Assembly (NCBI GenBank): GCA_964389735.1 | Contig: CAYMEJ010000056.1 | Span: forward strand, 1 to 5,472 | DNA: 5,472 bases | Source of the DNA: JAQUVS01 sp964389735 | Lineage (GTDB): Bacteria > Bacillota_I > Bacilli_A > RF39 > UBA660 | Direction: 5' to 3' | Shown: positions 1 through 5,425 of the stretch, one piece after another | How the letters are laid out: the number at the start of each line of letters is the position of its first letter | Numbering within the stretch: position 1 is the first letter of the stretch | Notes under the pieces: model-generated | Told to the model about the DNA's origin: nothing | What the model saw: only the letters and a program-made list of their open reading frames with translations | Database searches by the model: none | Program-made: the position numbers and the translations under genes

Positions 1-2
1 AA

Positions 3-1355
3 GTAAGAAACATGAGTATGCATGAAACAAATAGTGAAACTAAGAGTGTAACATTAGCAACATTAGATACACCTACTTATAGTGTTACACCAAGTGGATG
101 GAGTCAAAGTAAGGTAGTTAAAATTAATTATCAAGCAGGTTATACTAATCAATATAAAAAAGATAATGGGGAATGGGTAACATATTCAAGTCCATTAACA
201 CTTACTACAAATGCACTTATAATTGCAAGAATAAGTGATGGAGTTAATTATGTAGCTGGTAGTTCATTAACTGTAAATCAAATAGATAGTACAGCCCCAA
301 CAGTATCTTCTTATACATATACAAGAACTGGTTCAACAATTACTGTGACTGCAACAGGGGTTGACTCTGAAAGTGGAATATATGGATATCAATTTAGTAA
401 AGATAATGGAGGTACATGGACAAGTATTCAAACATCTAATGTTTATACATTTAATAATTTAGGATATGGACCATACCAAGTAAAATCAAGAGTAATAAAT
501 AATACTTACCCTAATTATGGACTTAATAGTATGAATTATAAAGATAGTGTTTCTAATTCAATTTATACTATGACAGCAGTAGAATATGTTTTAGATTTAC
601 AAGCAAAAGGTGATAGTACTTTATATACTGATCCTACAGGTGATGCAAATGTCCATTATTATGGTCCTAGTGTTAATAATTATATAAAAGTTGGAACTGA
701 AACATTTAGAATATTGGGTGTTATGAAAAATGTAAGACAATCTGATGGTACAACTGCTAATTTATTAAAATTAATGCGTTCTACATCAGTTGGTAATATG
801 CAATTTGGTAGTTCAAATGTATGGACATCTTCAACAATATTAAATTATTTAAATAATAATTATGCAGGAACTTTAGCATCAGTTAGTGGCAATATTGCTA
901 ATGTTGTTTGGTATACAAATAATGTTAATTCAGATATTAATATTCTTACAGCTTATAATCAAGAAAGAACAGGTTCTAGTACATATACTGGAAAATATGG
1001 ATTAATATATTTAAGTGATTATGGATATACAACTAGTTATACTACTTGTCAAAGTTGGTTATTTACATTACCACCTTATCCATATAATCATTCAATTGGT
1101 AGTAATGTATGGGGTGATTTTACATATCCATGTGCACCTAATTCATGGCTTGCAATAAGTGGTGGATTTGCTGAATGGATTCTTCCACCATATCCGTCTT
1201 CATCATATCATTGGAATATTAGACCAGATGGTGTTGTAGGAAATTATTTTGGAGTTAATATGAGCCAAGGTGTAAGACCAGCAATATATTTAACAAAAAC
1301 TACAAGAATAATATCAGGAAATGGTTCTAGTAGTAATCCATATGTTATTGGATAG
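3..1355 (+). CDS. C-terminal part of a large secreted/surface protein (5' end outside window)
   Basis: The frame is open to the left edge (GTA AGA AAC before the first ATG at 12), no ribosome binding site precedes that ATG and no signal peptide follows it, so I treat this as the 3' part of a longer gene. Residues are numbered from ATG 12. Residues 20-92 resemble a chitobiase/hexosaminidase C-terminal repeat (PTYSVTPSGW, then NQYKKDNGEWVTYSSPLTL and IIARISDGVNY). Residues 94-185 look Ig-like, starting STAPTV and containing GVDSESGIYGYQFSKDNG. Residues 190-447 form a module with VWTSSTILNYLNNNY (270-284), YLSDYGY (333-339), the only two cysteines (346 and 374, a possible disulfide), VRPAIYL (421-427) and a terminal GNGSSSNPYVIG. 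In related gut Firmicutes this module ends proteins that start with a prepilin-type N-terminus; that is recall, not proof. There is no LPXTG or C-terminal membrane anchor, so any anchor must be N-terminal. Function unknown, probably cell surface or pseudopilus-like. Confidence 0.8.
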   Translation, partial: VRNMSMHETNSETKSVTLATLDTPTYSVTPSGWSQSKVVKINYQAGYTNQYKKDNGEWVTYSSPLTLTTNALIIARISDGVNYVAGSSLTVNQIDSTAPTVSSYTYTRTGSTITVTATGVDSESGIYGYQFSKDNGGTWTSIQTSNVYTFNNLGYGPYQVKSRVINNTYPNYGLNSMNYKDSVSNSIYTMTAVEYVLDLQAKGDSTLYTDPTGDANVHYYGPSVNNYIKVGTETFRILGVMKNVRQSDGTTANLLKLMRSTSVGNMQFGSSNVWTSSTILNYLNNNYAGTLASVSGNIANVVWYTNNVNSDINILTAYNQERTGSSTYTGKYGLIYLSDYGYTTSYTTCQSWLFTLPPYPYNHSIGSNVWGDFTYPCAPNSWLAISGGFAEWILPPYPSSSYHWNIRPDGVVGNYFGVNMSQGVRPAIYLTKTTRIISGNGSSSNPYVIG

Positions 1356-1362
1356 AACATTA

Positions 1363-1390
1363 TTGACTGAGAAGATTATGTTAGTATTAT
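1363..1390 (+). promoter_or_regulatory. candidate sigma-A-type promoter just after the surface-protein gene
   Basis: TTGACT (1363-1368) and TATTAT (1385-1390) are separated by 16 bases, with one mismatch to each consensus hexamer. An alternative -10, TATACT at 1388-1393, has a 19-base spacer. Initiation would be near 1397. Because an intrinsic terminator ends near 1458, the product would be an RNA of roughly 60 nt with no start codon placed after a good ribosome binding site. In such AT-rich DNA this could be chance. Confidence 0.35.
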
Positions 1391-1431
1391 ACTAAGTAAA
1401 AGGAATTCAACTAAAATTTTATTAAATAGAC

Positions 1432-1458
1432 AAGGAATAAGATAATTATTCCTTTTTT
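1432..1458 (+). terminator. intrinsic terminator after the surface-protein gene
   Basis: A perfect 9-bp stem (AAGGAATAA at 1432-1440 with TTATTCCTT at 1446-1454) closes a GATAA loop and runs into a T tract (1453-1458). It lies 77 bases after the surface-protein stop codon and just before the rplS promoter, so it insulates the two units. An upstream copy of AAGGAAT (1400-1406) could compete for the right arm. Confidence 0.85.
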
Positions 1459-1476
1459 ATTATTTTAGAAAAACAG

Positions 1477-1505
1477 TTGAAATTATATGAAACATGTGCT
1501 ATAAT
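1477..1505 (+). promoter_or_regulatory. rplS promoter, extended -10 type
   Basis: TTGAAA (1477-1482), a 17-base spacer and a perfect TATAAT (1500-1505) preceded by TG at 1497-1498 make a strong housekeeping sigma-factor promoter with an extended -10. Transcription should begin near 1512, giving rplS a 5' leader of about 65 nt. This strength fits a highly expressed ribosomal protein operon. Confidence 0.88.
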
Positions 1506-1515
1506 TTATCTCGTT

Positions 1516-1547
1516 AGTGATCCGCTGTTAATTATTAATATGATCCT
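1516..1547 (+). ncRNA. probable L19 (rplS) leader hairpin
   Basis: The rplS leader can fold into a hairpin. The outer stem is AG plus GATC (1516-1522) paired with GATC plus CT (1542-1547), with one bulged base. It encloses a CGC/T internal loop and a six-pair inner stem (1526-1531 with 1535-1540) closed by a TTA triloop. Low-GC Firmicutes are known to carry an autoregulatory L19 leader directly upstream of rplS, and the position and general shape here fit. I drew the fold by eye and have not matched it to the family covariance model. Confidence 0.5.
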
Positions 1548-1560
1548 TGAAAAAACAAAG

Positions 1561-1566
1561 AAGGAG
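1561..1566 (+). promoter_or_regulatory. rplS ribosome binding site (decides the start)
   Basis: AAGGAG lies 10 bases before ATG 1577. It falls after the in-frame TTG at 1547, so it rules out that longer start and fixes the N-terminus as MANVIDKIN. Confidence 0.85.
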
Positions 1567-1576
1567 TGATATCAGA

Positions 1577-1924
1577 ATGGCAAACGTAATTGATAAAATC
1601 AATGCTAAGCAAGTTAAACCTAATGTTCCTGAATTTAGAGTTGGGGATACAGTTAGAGTTGACGTTAAGATTGTCGAAGGTAAGAGAGAACGTATTCAAG
1701 CTTTTGAAGGTCTTGTAATTGGAAGACATGGTGGTTCTGTTGCAGAAACATTTACAGTTAGAAAAATGTCTTCAGGTGTAGGAGTTGAAAGAATATTCCC
1801 TATTAATTCACCAAAAATTGCAGGAATTACAGTTGTAAGAAGAGGTAAAGTAAGACGTGCTAAATTAACATTCTTAAGAGGTTTAGTTGGTCAATACCGT
1901 ATCAAAGAAAGAAGAGATAAATAA
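1577..1924 (+). CDS. rplS: 50S ribosomal protein L19
   Basis: The 115-residue product is the usual length for bacterial L19, a large-subunit protein near the 30S-50S interface. Recognisable family segments in order are PEFRVGDTVRVDVKIVEGKR near residues 15-34, the FEGLVIGRHGGSVAETFTVRK core (about 39-59), GVGVERIFPINSPKI, and the basic RRGKVRRAKLTFLRG tail. The start is ATG 1577, supported by AAGGAG 1561-1566 and by homologues that begin MAN or similar. It uses CGT arginine codons more than its neighbours, as expected for a highly expressed gene. It has its own strong promoter, a probable autoregulatory leader and a terminator overlapping its stop. The upstream trmD/rimM genes often found with rplS are absent; a surface-protein gene sits there instead. 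Identification is secure. Confidence 0.98.
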   Translation: MANVIDKINAKQVKPNVPEFRVGDTVRVDVKIVEGKRERIQAFEGLVIGRHGGSVAETFTVRKMSSGVGVERIFPINSPKIAGITVVRRGKVRRAKLTFLRGLVGQYRIKERRDK

Positions 1925-1944
1925 GACCATTGGTCTTATTTTTT
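1919..1944 (+). terminator. intrinsic terminator overlapping the rplS stop codon
   Basis: A perfect 10-bp stem (AAATAAGACC at 1919-1928 with GGTCTTATTT at 1932-1941) with an ATT loop is followed by T residues to 1944. The TAA stop of rplS (1922-1924) is inside the left arm, so a ribosome finishing rplS would cover the hairpin. lepB begins 17 bases after the T tract with no visible promoter between, which implies partial termination and reduced expression of the downstream genes relative to L19. Confidence 0.85.
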
Positions 1945-1961
1945 CTTTAAAAGGGGAAATT

Positions 1962-2456
1962 ATGAAAAAGATACTTAAAGAATTATTACCTTATTTTATA
2001 ATAATAGTTGTTGTAGTATTAATAAGAACTTTTTTCTATACTACTGTAAGAGTTAATGGCCAAAGTATGGAAGGTACACTACATGATAATGATATAATGA
2101 TATTAGATAAAATAAGTTTAAAAATAGAAAAAATAAAAAGATTTGATATAGTAGTAATTAAAACTGATGGTACTAGATTAATAAAAAGAGTAATTGGTTT
2201 ACCAGGTGAAACTATTAAGTATGTAACAGATAGACTTTATATTAATGATAAAGAGATTAAAGATGATTATGGTCAAGGATATACATATGATTTTGAATAT
2301 GAAAAGAAATTAGGCAAAGATGAGTATTTTGTAATGGGTGATAATAGAAAGAATTCTACTGATAGTAGAATAATAGGACCTGTTAAAGAAGATAAAATAT
2401 TAGGAAAAGCTGTATTTACTGTATTTCCTTTTTCAAGAATAGGTAGTAAAGATTAA
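1962..2456 (+). CDS. lepB: signal peptidase I (type I, Gram-positive form)
   Basis: This membrane-bound serine protease removes signal peptides from exported preproteins on the outer face of the membrane. One N-terminal membrane segment (about residues 10-21, FIIIVVVVL core) is followed by the catalytic domain. The nucleophile is Ser35 in NGQSMEGTL, the general base is Lys75 in RLIKRVIGLPGE, and GDNRKNSTDSR (126-136) is the conserved box E. At 164 residues it has the short Gram-positive architecture. The start is ATG 1962, preceded by AAGGGG (1951-1956) five bases upstream; the longer frame from TTG 1887 overlaps rplS and lacks a ribosome binding site. It follows rplS as in several Firmicutes, although rbgA and rnhB, often next, are not here. 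The next gene starts 12 bases after its stop. Confidence 0.96.
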   Translation: MKKILKELLPYFIIIVVVVLIRTFFYTTVRVNGQSMEGTLHDNDIMILDKISLKIEKIKRFDIVVIKTDGTRLIKRVIGLPGETIKYVTDRLYINDKEIKDDYGQGYTYDFEYEKKLGKDEYFVMGDNRKNSTDSRIIGPVKEDKILGKAVFTVFPFSRIGSKD

Positions 2457-2468
2457 TAGGAGTAAATT

Positions 2469-3068
2469 ATGAAAAAAGTATTATTTGCAACAGGTAATCC
2501 AACTAAAGCAAAGAGATTTTCTAAAGGTTTATTAGAAAAAGGTATAGAAGTAATAACATTAAAAGATTTAGATTTAGAATTAGACATTGAAGAAAATGGT
2601 AAAGATGCTATAGAGAATGCAATAATTAAAGCTAAAGCATATTATAATGAAACAGGTATACCTACTATTGGTATGGATGACAATTTATTTTTAGATAATG
2701 TACCTACTGATAAACAACCTGGTATGTTTGTTAGACGTGTTAATGGTAAAAGATTAGATGATAATGAAATGATTGAATACTATACAAATTTAGCAAAAGA
2801 ATATGGTGATGATGGAAAAATTACTGGTAGATGGATTTATGGAATGGCTCTTGTAAGTGATAAAGGAGAAAAAACTTATACTTGGAGTAAGAGTAATTTT
2901 TATATGGTAGATAAACCATCTAATATTATGAATCCTGGATATCCATTAAATTCCATATCAGTTAATATTAAACTTAATAAGTATTTTACTGATATAACAG
3001 ATGAAGATAAGTTATTAATAGAAGAAGATGAAAGTGATGTTGTTGAATTTATTTCTAATAACATCTAA
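2469..3068 (+). CDS. divergent HAM1/RdgB-like non-canonical NTP pyrophosphatase
   Basis: The N-terminal half matches the HAM1/RdgB family, which hydrolyses ITP, XTP and dITP to monophosphates and so keeps deaminated purines out of nucleic acids. Visible motifs are the phosphate-binding FATGNPTK (6-13), AIENAIIKAKAYY (47-59), and GIPTIGMDDN (63-72), equivalent to the family's DDSGL acidic site with Asp70 and Asp71. PGMFVRR (84-90) corresponds to PGvySAR. The 199-residue length is normal. The C-terminal half lacks the usual FGYDPIF and SHR nucleobase-recognition motifs; instead it has NPGYPLNSISVNIKLNKYF (155-173) and an acidic tail. The fold is likely but the substrate is uncertain. The start ATG 2469 has TAGGAG six bases upstream, 12 bases after lepB, so it is cotranscribed. 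It could be a distinct subfamily with another nucleotide substrate. Confidence 0.82.
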   Translation: MKKVLFATGNPTKAKRFSKGLLEKGIEVITLKDLDLELDIEENGKDAIENAIIKAKAYYNETGIPTIGMDDNLFLDNVPTDKQPGMFVRRVNGKRLDDNEMIEYYTNLAKEYGDDGKITGRWIYGMALVSDKGEKTYTWSKSNFYMVDKPSNIMNPGYPLNSISVNIKLNKYFTDITDEDKLLIEEDESDVVEFISNNI

Positions 3069-3079
3069 AGGGTATTAAT

Positions 3080-3517
3080 ATGGAATATAGAGAAGCTAAT
3101 ATAAATGATTCTTTTTATGTTGATCAATTACTAACAAAATTAATAATGGATGAAAGACAATATGATAGTAATATTGATCCTAATTTTATAGTTGATAATT
3201 ACTATATTAATAGAATAGATGCTTTTAATAATAAGATTTATGTTTGTACAGATAATAATATAATTGTTGGATACATATATGCATTTATAAATGAATTTAA
3301 TAATGCTAAAATAGATGCATTATATGTAGAAGAAAATTATAGAAATAAGCATATTGCATCCAATTTAATTGATTTAGTTTTTAATTGGTTAAAAGAAGAA
3401 AAGGTTAATGAAGTGGAAATAAGTGTTTTAACTAATAATATTATTGCAAAGAAATTATATGAAAAAAAGAATTTTTCAACTTTTAAAGAAATAATGAAAA
3501 GTAAAATAAATATGTAA
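3080..3517 (+). CDS. GNAT-family N-acetyltransferase
   Basis: The 145-residue product has the length and layout of a single-domain GNAT enzyme, which transfers acetyl from acetyl-CoA to an amine. YREANINDSFYVDQLL is the typical N-terminal strand-helix. IIVGYIYAFI (61-70) and AKIDALYVEENYRNKHIASNLI (76-97) are the central strands and motif A, and NNIIAKKLYEKKNF (119-132) is the LYekkGF-type motif B. The acetyl-CoA loop reads R-N-K-H-I-A (88-93) rather than R-x-x-G-x-G/A, so the first glycine is His91, and the usual Gly of 'KKGF' is Asn131. Binding may therefore be altered, although such variants occur. The substrate cannot be read from sequence. It starts 11 bases after the pyrophosphatase gene behind a weak AAAGGG, and it is the last gene of the rplS unit, with a terminator over its stop. 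Confidence 0.87.
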   Translation: MEYREANINDSFYVDQLLTKLIMDERQYDSNIDPNFIVDNYYINRIDAFNNKIYVCTDNNIIVGYIYAFINEFNNAKIDALYVEENYRNKHIASNLIDLVFNWLKEEKVNEVEISVLTNNIIAKKLYEKKNFSTFKEIMKSKINM

Positions 3518-3551
3518 ACTTAATAGTAAATCTATTAGGTTTATTTTTTTT
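3515..3551 (+). terminator. strong intrinsic terminator ending the rplS-lepB unit
   Basis: A 12-bp stem (3515-3526 with 3532-3543, one G-U pair) closes a TAAAT loop and runs into eight T residues (3544-3551). The TAA stop of the acetyltransferase gene (3515-3517) forms the foot of the left arm, the same arrangement as at rplS. Confidence 0.92.
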
Positions 3552-3554
3552 ATA

Positions 3555-3579
3555 AAAATATATATGTTAAAATATATAT
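3555..3579 (+). repeat. tandem 11-bp AT repeat over the promoter of the second operon
   Basis: AAAATATATAT occurs at 3555-3565 and again at 3569-3579, a period of 14 bases. The copies flank and overlap the probable -10 element. This may be an operator or simply AT-rich promoter DNA. Confidence 0.6.
3565..3573 (+). promoter_or_regulatory. candidate extended -10 promoter for the second operon
   Basis: TGTTAAAAT fits an extended -10 (TGn plus TAAAAT, one mismatch). At the -35 spacing there is only the T tract of the preceding terminator (3545-3550), so the extended TG would carry recognition. Initiation would be near 3580, leaving a leader of only about 11 nt with the ribosome binding site at the extreme 5' end. 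Confidence 0.5.
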
Positions 3580-3586
3580 AGGTGAT
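3580..3586 (+). promoter_or_regulatory. ribosome binding site choosing ATG 3591
   Basis: AGGTGAT resembles a Shine-Dalgarno site at proper spacing for ATG 3591. It overlaps the alternative in-frame GTG at 3582, which would then have no site of its own. Confidence 0.65.
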
Positions 3587-3590
3587 AGTA

Positions 3591-4490
3591 ATGAATACTG
3601 ATTTATTGAATGAGGAAGAAAAATATAAGAAATCAATATATGATAAAGTTAGAAATGTTTCAAGTCAACAAACTGAAATAATAGTAAATATGCAAGAAGC
3701 ATGTAAATTTTATCTTGATACTGAAAATAGTATTCCTAATATTGGTTTTTCTTTAAATAATAAGATAGTAGAATTACAAAGAGAATTTAGTAAAGCAGGT
3801 ATATCAATATATGTAAAAGAAGACAAAACTGGTAATGTTAATTCATCTTTTGTAGGTGAAGCTATTTTTTCTGATTTAATAGATCAATTAACAGAAGGTA
3901 CTATTGAATTAAAGAATTGTACTAACTTTTTCTATGAAAAGGCAAAGAAACAAAATAATAAAATGAATGTTTTTAGACAAATAAAATATTCTCTTAATCC
4001 TGATTTAATTAAGAAAGATTTTTGTACTGATGATGAAAAAGAACAAATTAAATCAAATTTATCAAATTATAAAAGTTTTAATGATAAAATATATAATTAT
4101 AATTTAAAAGAAAATATTGTTTCTAGTATAGTAAAGAAAATTAGAGATAGGGGATATCATGCTTATACTGTTCCTGGTTTATTAGAAGAGGAAGTTATTC
4201 CTGAATTAGAAAAATTAGGTTTAAGTAATTTGATACCAGAATTACAAAATTCATTAGTAAAAGAATATGAACAAGATATAAACGTAATGGAATTGAGTGA
4301 TGAAGATAAAAAATTATATGTTCCTAATTTTAAAAAGCCTGAACAAAAGAAGGGCATTAATTTAGATAATATGAGTAAAGAACAATTAATAAATGCAAAA
4401 GAACAACTAAATGTTATTTATAATAATTCTAATACACCAGAATTAAATAATGATGTACCACAAACTAATTTACCTAGTATTGGTAGATAA
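3591..4490 (+). CDS. hypothetical protein, 299 residues, unrecognised
   Basis: I do not recognise a family. The product is soluble in appearance, with no signal peptide and no membrane segment. It is lysine-, glutamate- and asparagine-rich, has no tryptophan, and is probably mainly helical. Residues 1-75 look like two long helices (YKKSIYDKVRNVSSQQTEII, then FSLNNKIVELQREF). Residues 90-185 are another helical part with three scattered cysteines in the protein (38, 110, 145). Residues 196-225 carry a short internal echo, IPELEKLG then IPELQNSL. From about 240 the chain is polar and proline/asparagine-rich, with one short helix (MSKEQLINAKEQLNVI), and is probably disordered to the end. I chose ATG 3591 because AGGTGAT lies just upstream; GTG 3582 would add only three residues. 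It leads a three-gene unit, 17 bases before the TfoX-like gene. A cytosolic adaptor or a lineage-specific protein is possible, but no function can be assigned. Confidence 0.85.
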   Translation: MNTDLLNEEEKYKKSIYDKVRNVSSQQTEIIVNMQEACKFYLDTENSIPNIGFSLNNKIVELQREFSKAGISIYVKEDKTGNVNSSFVGEAIFSDLIDQLTEGTIELKNCTNFFYEKAKKQNNKMNVFRQIKYSLNPDLIKKDFCTDDEKEQIKSNLSNYKSFNDKIYNYNLKENIVSSIVKKIRDRGYHAYTVPGLLEEEVIPELEKLGLSNLIPELQNSLVKEYEQDINVMELSDEDKKLYVPNFKKPEQKKGINLDNMSKEQLINAKEQLNVIYNNSNTPELNNDVPQTNLPSIGR

Positions 4491-4507
4491 TTGAAAAGGA
4501 GATATAT

Positions 4508-4807
4508 ATGGCAACTACAAAAGAATATAGAGGTTTTGTTTTAGAACAATTAAATGTATTAGATAATATTAATTGTAAACCTATGATGGGCGAGTATTTA
4601 CTATATTATAATAATGTATTATTTGGTGGTATTTATGATGATAGATTACTTGTAAAAATAACTGCTAATAATAAAAAATATAATATGATGGAATCTATTC
4701 CGTATGATAATGCAAAGCCAATGTATTTGGTTGATGATATTGATAATCAAGATACTCTTAAAGAGATAGTTATTGATACATATAATGATTTAAAAAATAA
4801 TAAATAA
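4508..4807 (+). CDS. TfoX/Sxy N-terminal domain protein
   Basis: The 99-residue product is a complete TfoX_N domain: KEYRGFVLEQL (5-15), the signature MMGEYLLYYNNVLFGGIYDDRLLVK (26-50), and PYDNAKPMYLVDD (65-77) followed by a C-terminal helix. In gammaproteobacteria, TfoX/Sxy is a competence regulator working with CRP and has an additional C-terminal domain. Stand-alone N-domain proteins are common in Firmicutes, their role is not established, and competence should not be inferred. AAGGAG (4496-4501) lies six bases before the start. It is the middle gene of a tight three-gene unit with 17-base gaps on both sides, so it is almost certainly cotranscribed with the hypothetical protein and the peptidase-like gene. 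Confidence 0.92.
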   Translation: MATTKEYRGFVLEQLNVLDNINCKPMMGEYLLYYNNVLFGGIYDDRLLVKITANNKKYNMMESIPYDNAKPMYLVDDIDNQDTLKEIVIDTYNDLKNNK

Positions 4808-4824
4808 TTATAATAGGAGGAATT

Positions 4825-5403
4825 ATGAAAGTACCTTTAAGATTTCAAAATACTGAATATGATTGTGGAACTACAACTTATATAAATGCATTAGCATATT
4901 TATTTAATAGAGAAGAAATTCCAATTCAATTAATAAAAAAAATATATAAATATACATTAGATATTGAAGGAGAAAGTGGAGTAATTGGAGAAGGTGGAAC
5001 TTCAACAAAAGCAACAGAAAAACTAACTCATTATATTTCTAATTATGCTAATGAACATGATTTTAATATTAAATGTACAATATTAGAAAAAGATAGTGTT
5101 ACATTATGCAAAATAAAACAATGTACTGATAATGATGGAGTAGTAATAGCAAGATGCTATATGGAAGAAGAACATTATATATTAATTACCAAAATAAGTA
5201 ATGATTTTGCATATATTTTTGATCCATATTATTTACCAGAAGAATATTATACTAATGATAAAGATGTATCGGTAGTACTTTATAATGATTTTACTCATAA
5301 TAGATTAGTAACTATTGATAGATTAATGGGACAAAGTAAGAAAGATTTCTCTTTGATGGAAATAAATAAAAGAGAAGCAATTTTAATAAATAAAATAAAC
5401 TAA
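4825..5403 (+). CDS. C39-like (papain-fold) cysteine peptidase, stand-alone
   Basis: The protein begins VPLRFQNTEYDCGTTTYINALAYL. Gln8 and Cys14 reproduce the Q-x5-C spacing of C39 peptidases (oxyanion-hole Gln and nucleophile Cys in a DCG motif). His117 in EEEHYILI and Asp133 in FDPYY would complete the triad in the usual H...D-P order. C39 domains classically cleave double-glycine leaders from bacteriocins and pheromones as the N-terminal part of ABC transporters. This 192-residue protein has no transporter domain, no membrane segment and no signal peptide, so it would act in the cytoplasm unless exported unconventionally. A glycine-rich stretch (GVIGEGGTS, 52-60) lies between Cys and His. 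AGGAGG (4815-4820) gives a strong start. No double-glycine precursor or transporter gene is visible nearby, so a peptide-processing role is only a possibility; a peptidase or amidase of another substrate is equally open. Confidence 0.85.
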   Translation: MKVPLRFQNTEYDCGTTTYINALAYLFNREEIPIQLIKKIYKYTLDIEGESGVIGEGGTSTKATEKLTHYISNYANEHDFNIKCTILEKDSVTLCKIKQCTDNDGVVIARCYMEEEHYILITKISNDFAYIFDPYYLPEEYYTNDKDVSVVLYNDFTHNRLVTIDRLMGQSKKDFSLMEINKREAILINKIN

Positions 5404-5425
5404 AAAAAGAACATATTTAATGAAA

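Noticed and set aside
1547..1576. TTG start adding ten residues to L19
   Set aside because: The ribosome binding site AAGGAG lies inside this extension, 10 bases before ATG 1577, and the standard L19 N-terminus begins at that ATG.
1535..1729. 64-codon reading frame on the minus strand over the rplS start
   Set aside because: It lies antisense to the rplS leader and coding sequence, has no ribosome binding site and resembles nothing; rplS is secure.
1887..1961. TTG start adding 25 residues to LepB
   Set aside because: It would overlap rplS and run through its terminator; ATG 1962 has AAGGGG upstream and gives the normal N-terminus before the membrane helix.
3582..3590. GTG start for the 299-residue protein
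   Set aside because: GTG 3582 overlaps the only Shine-Dalgarno-like site; ATG 3591 is properly spaced from it.
4163..4357. 64-codon reading frame on the minus strand inside the 299-residue gene
   Set aside because: Antisense shadow of a long + strand gene with good signals; composition is that of a complement strand.
4508..4807. Competence regulator
   Set aside because: Only the N-terminal TfoX domain is present and no competence genes are nearby; the domain alone does not support that role in a Firmicute.
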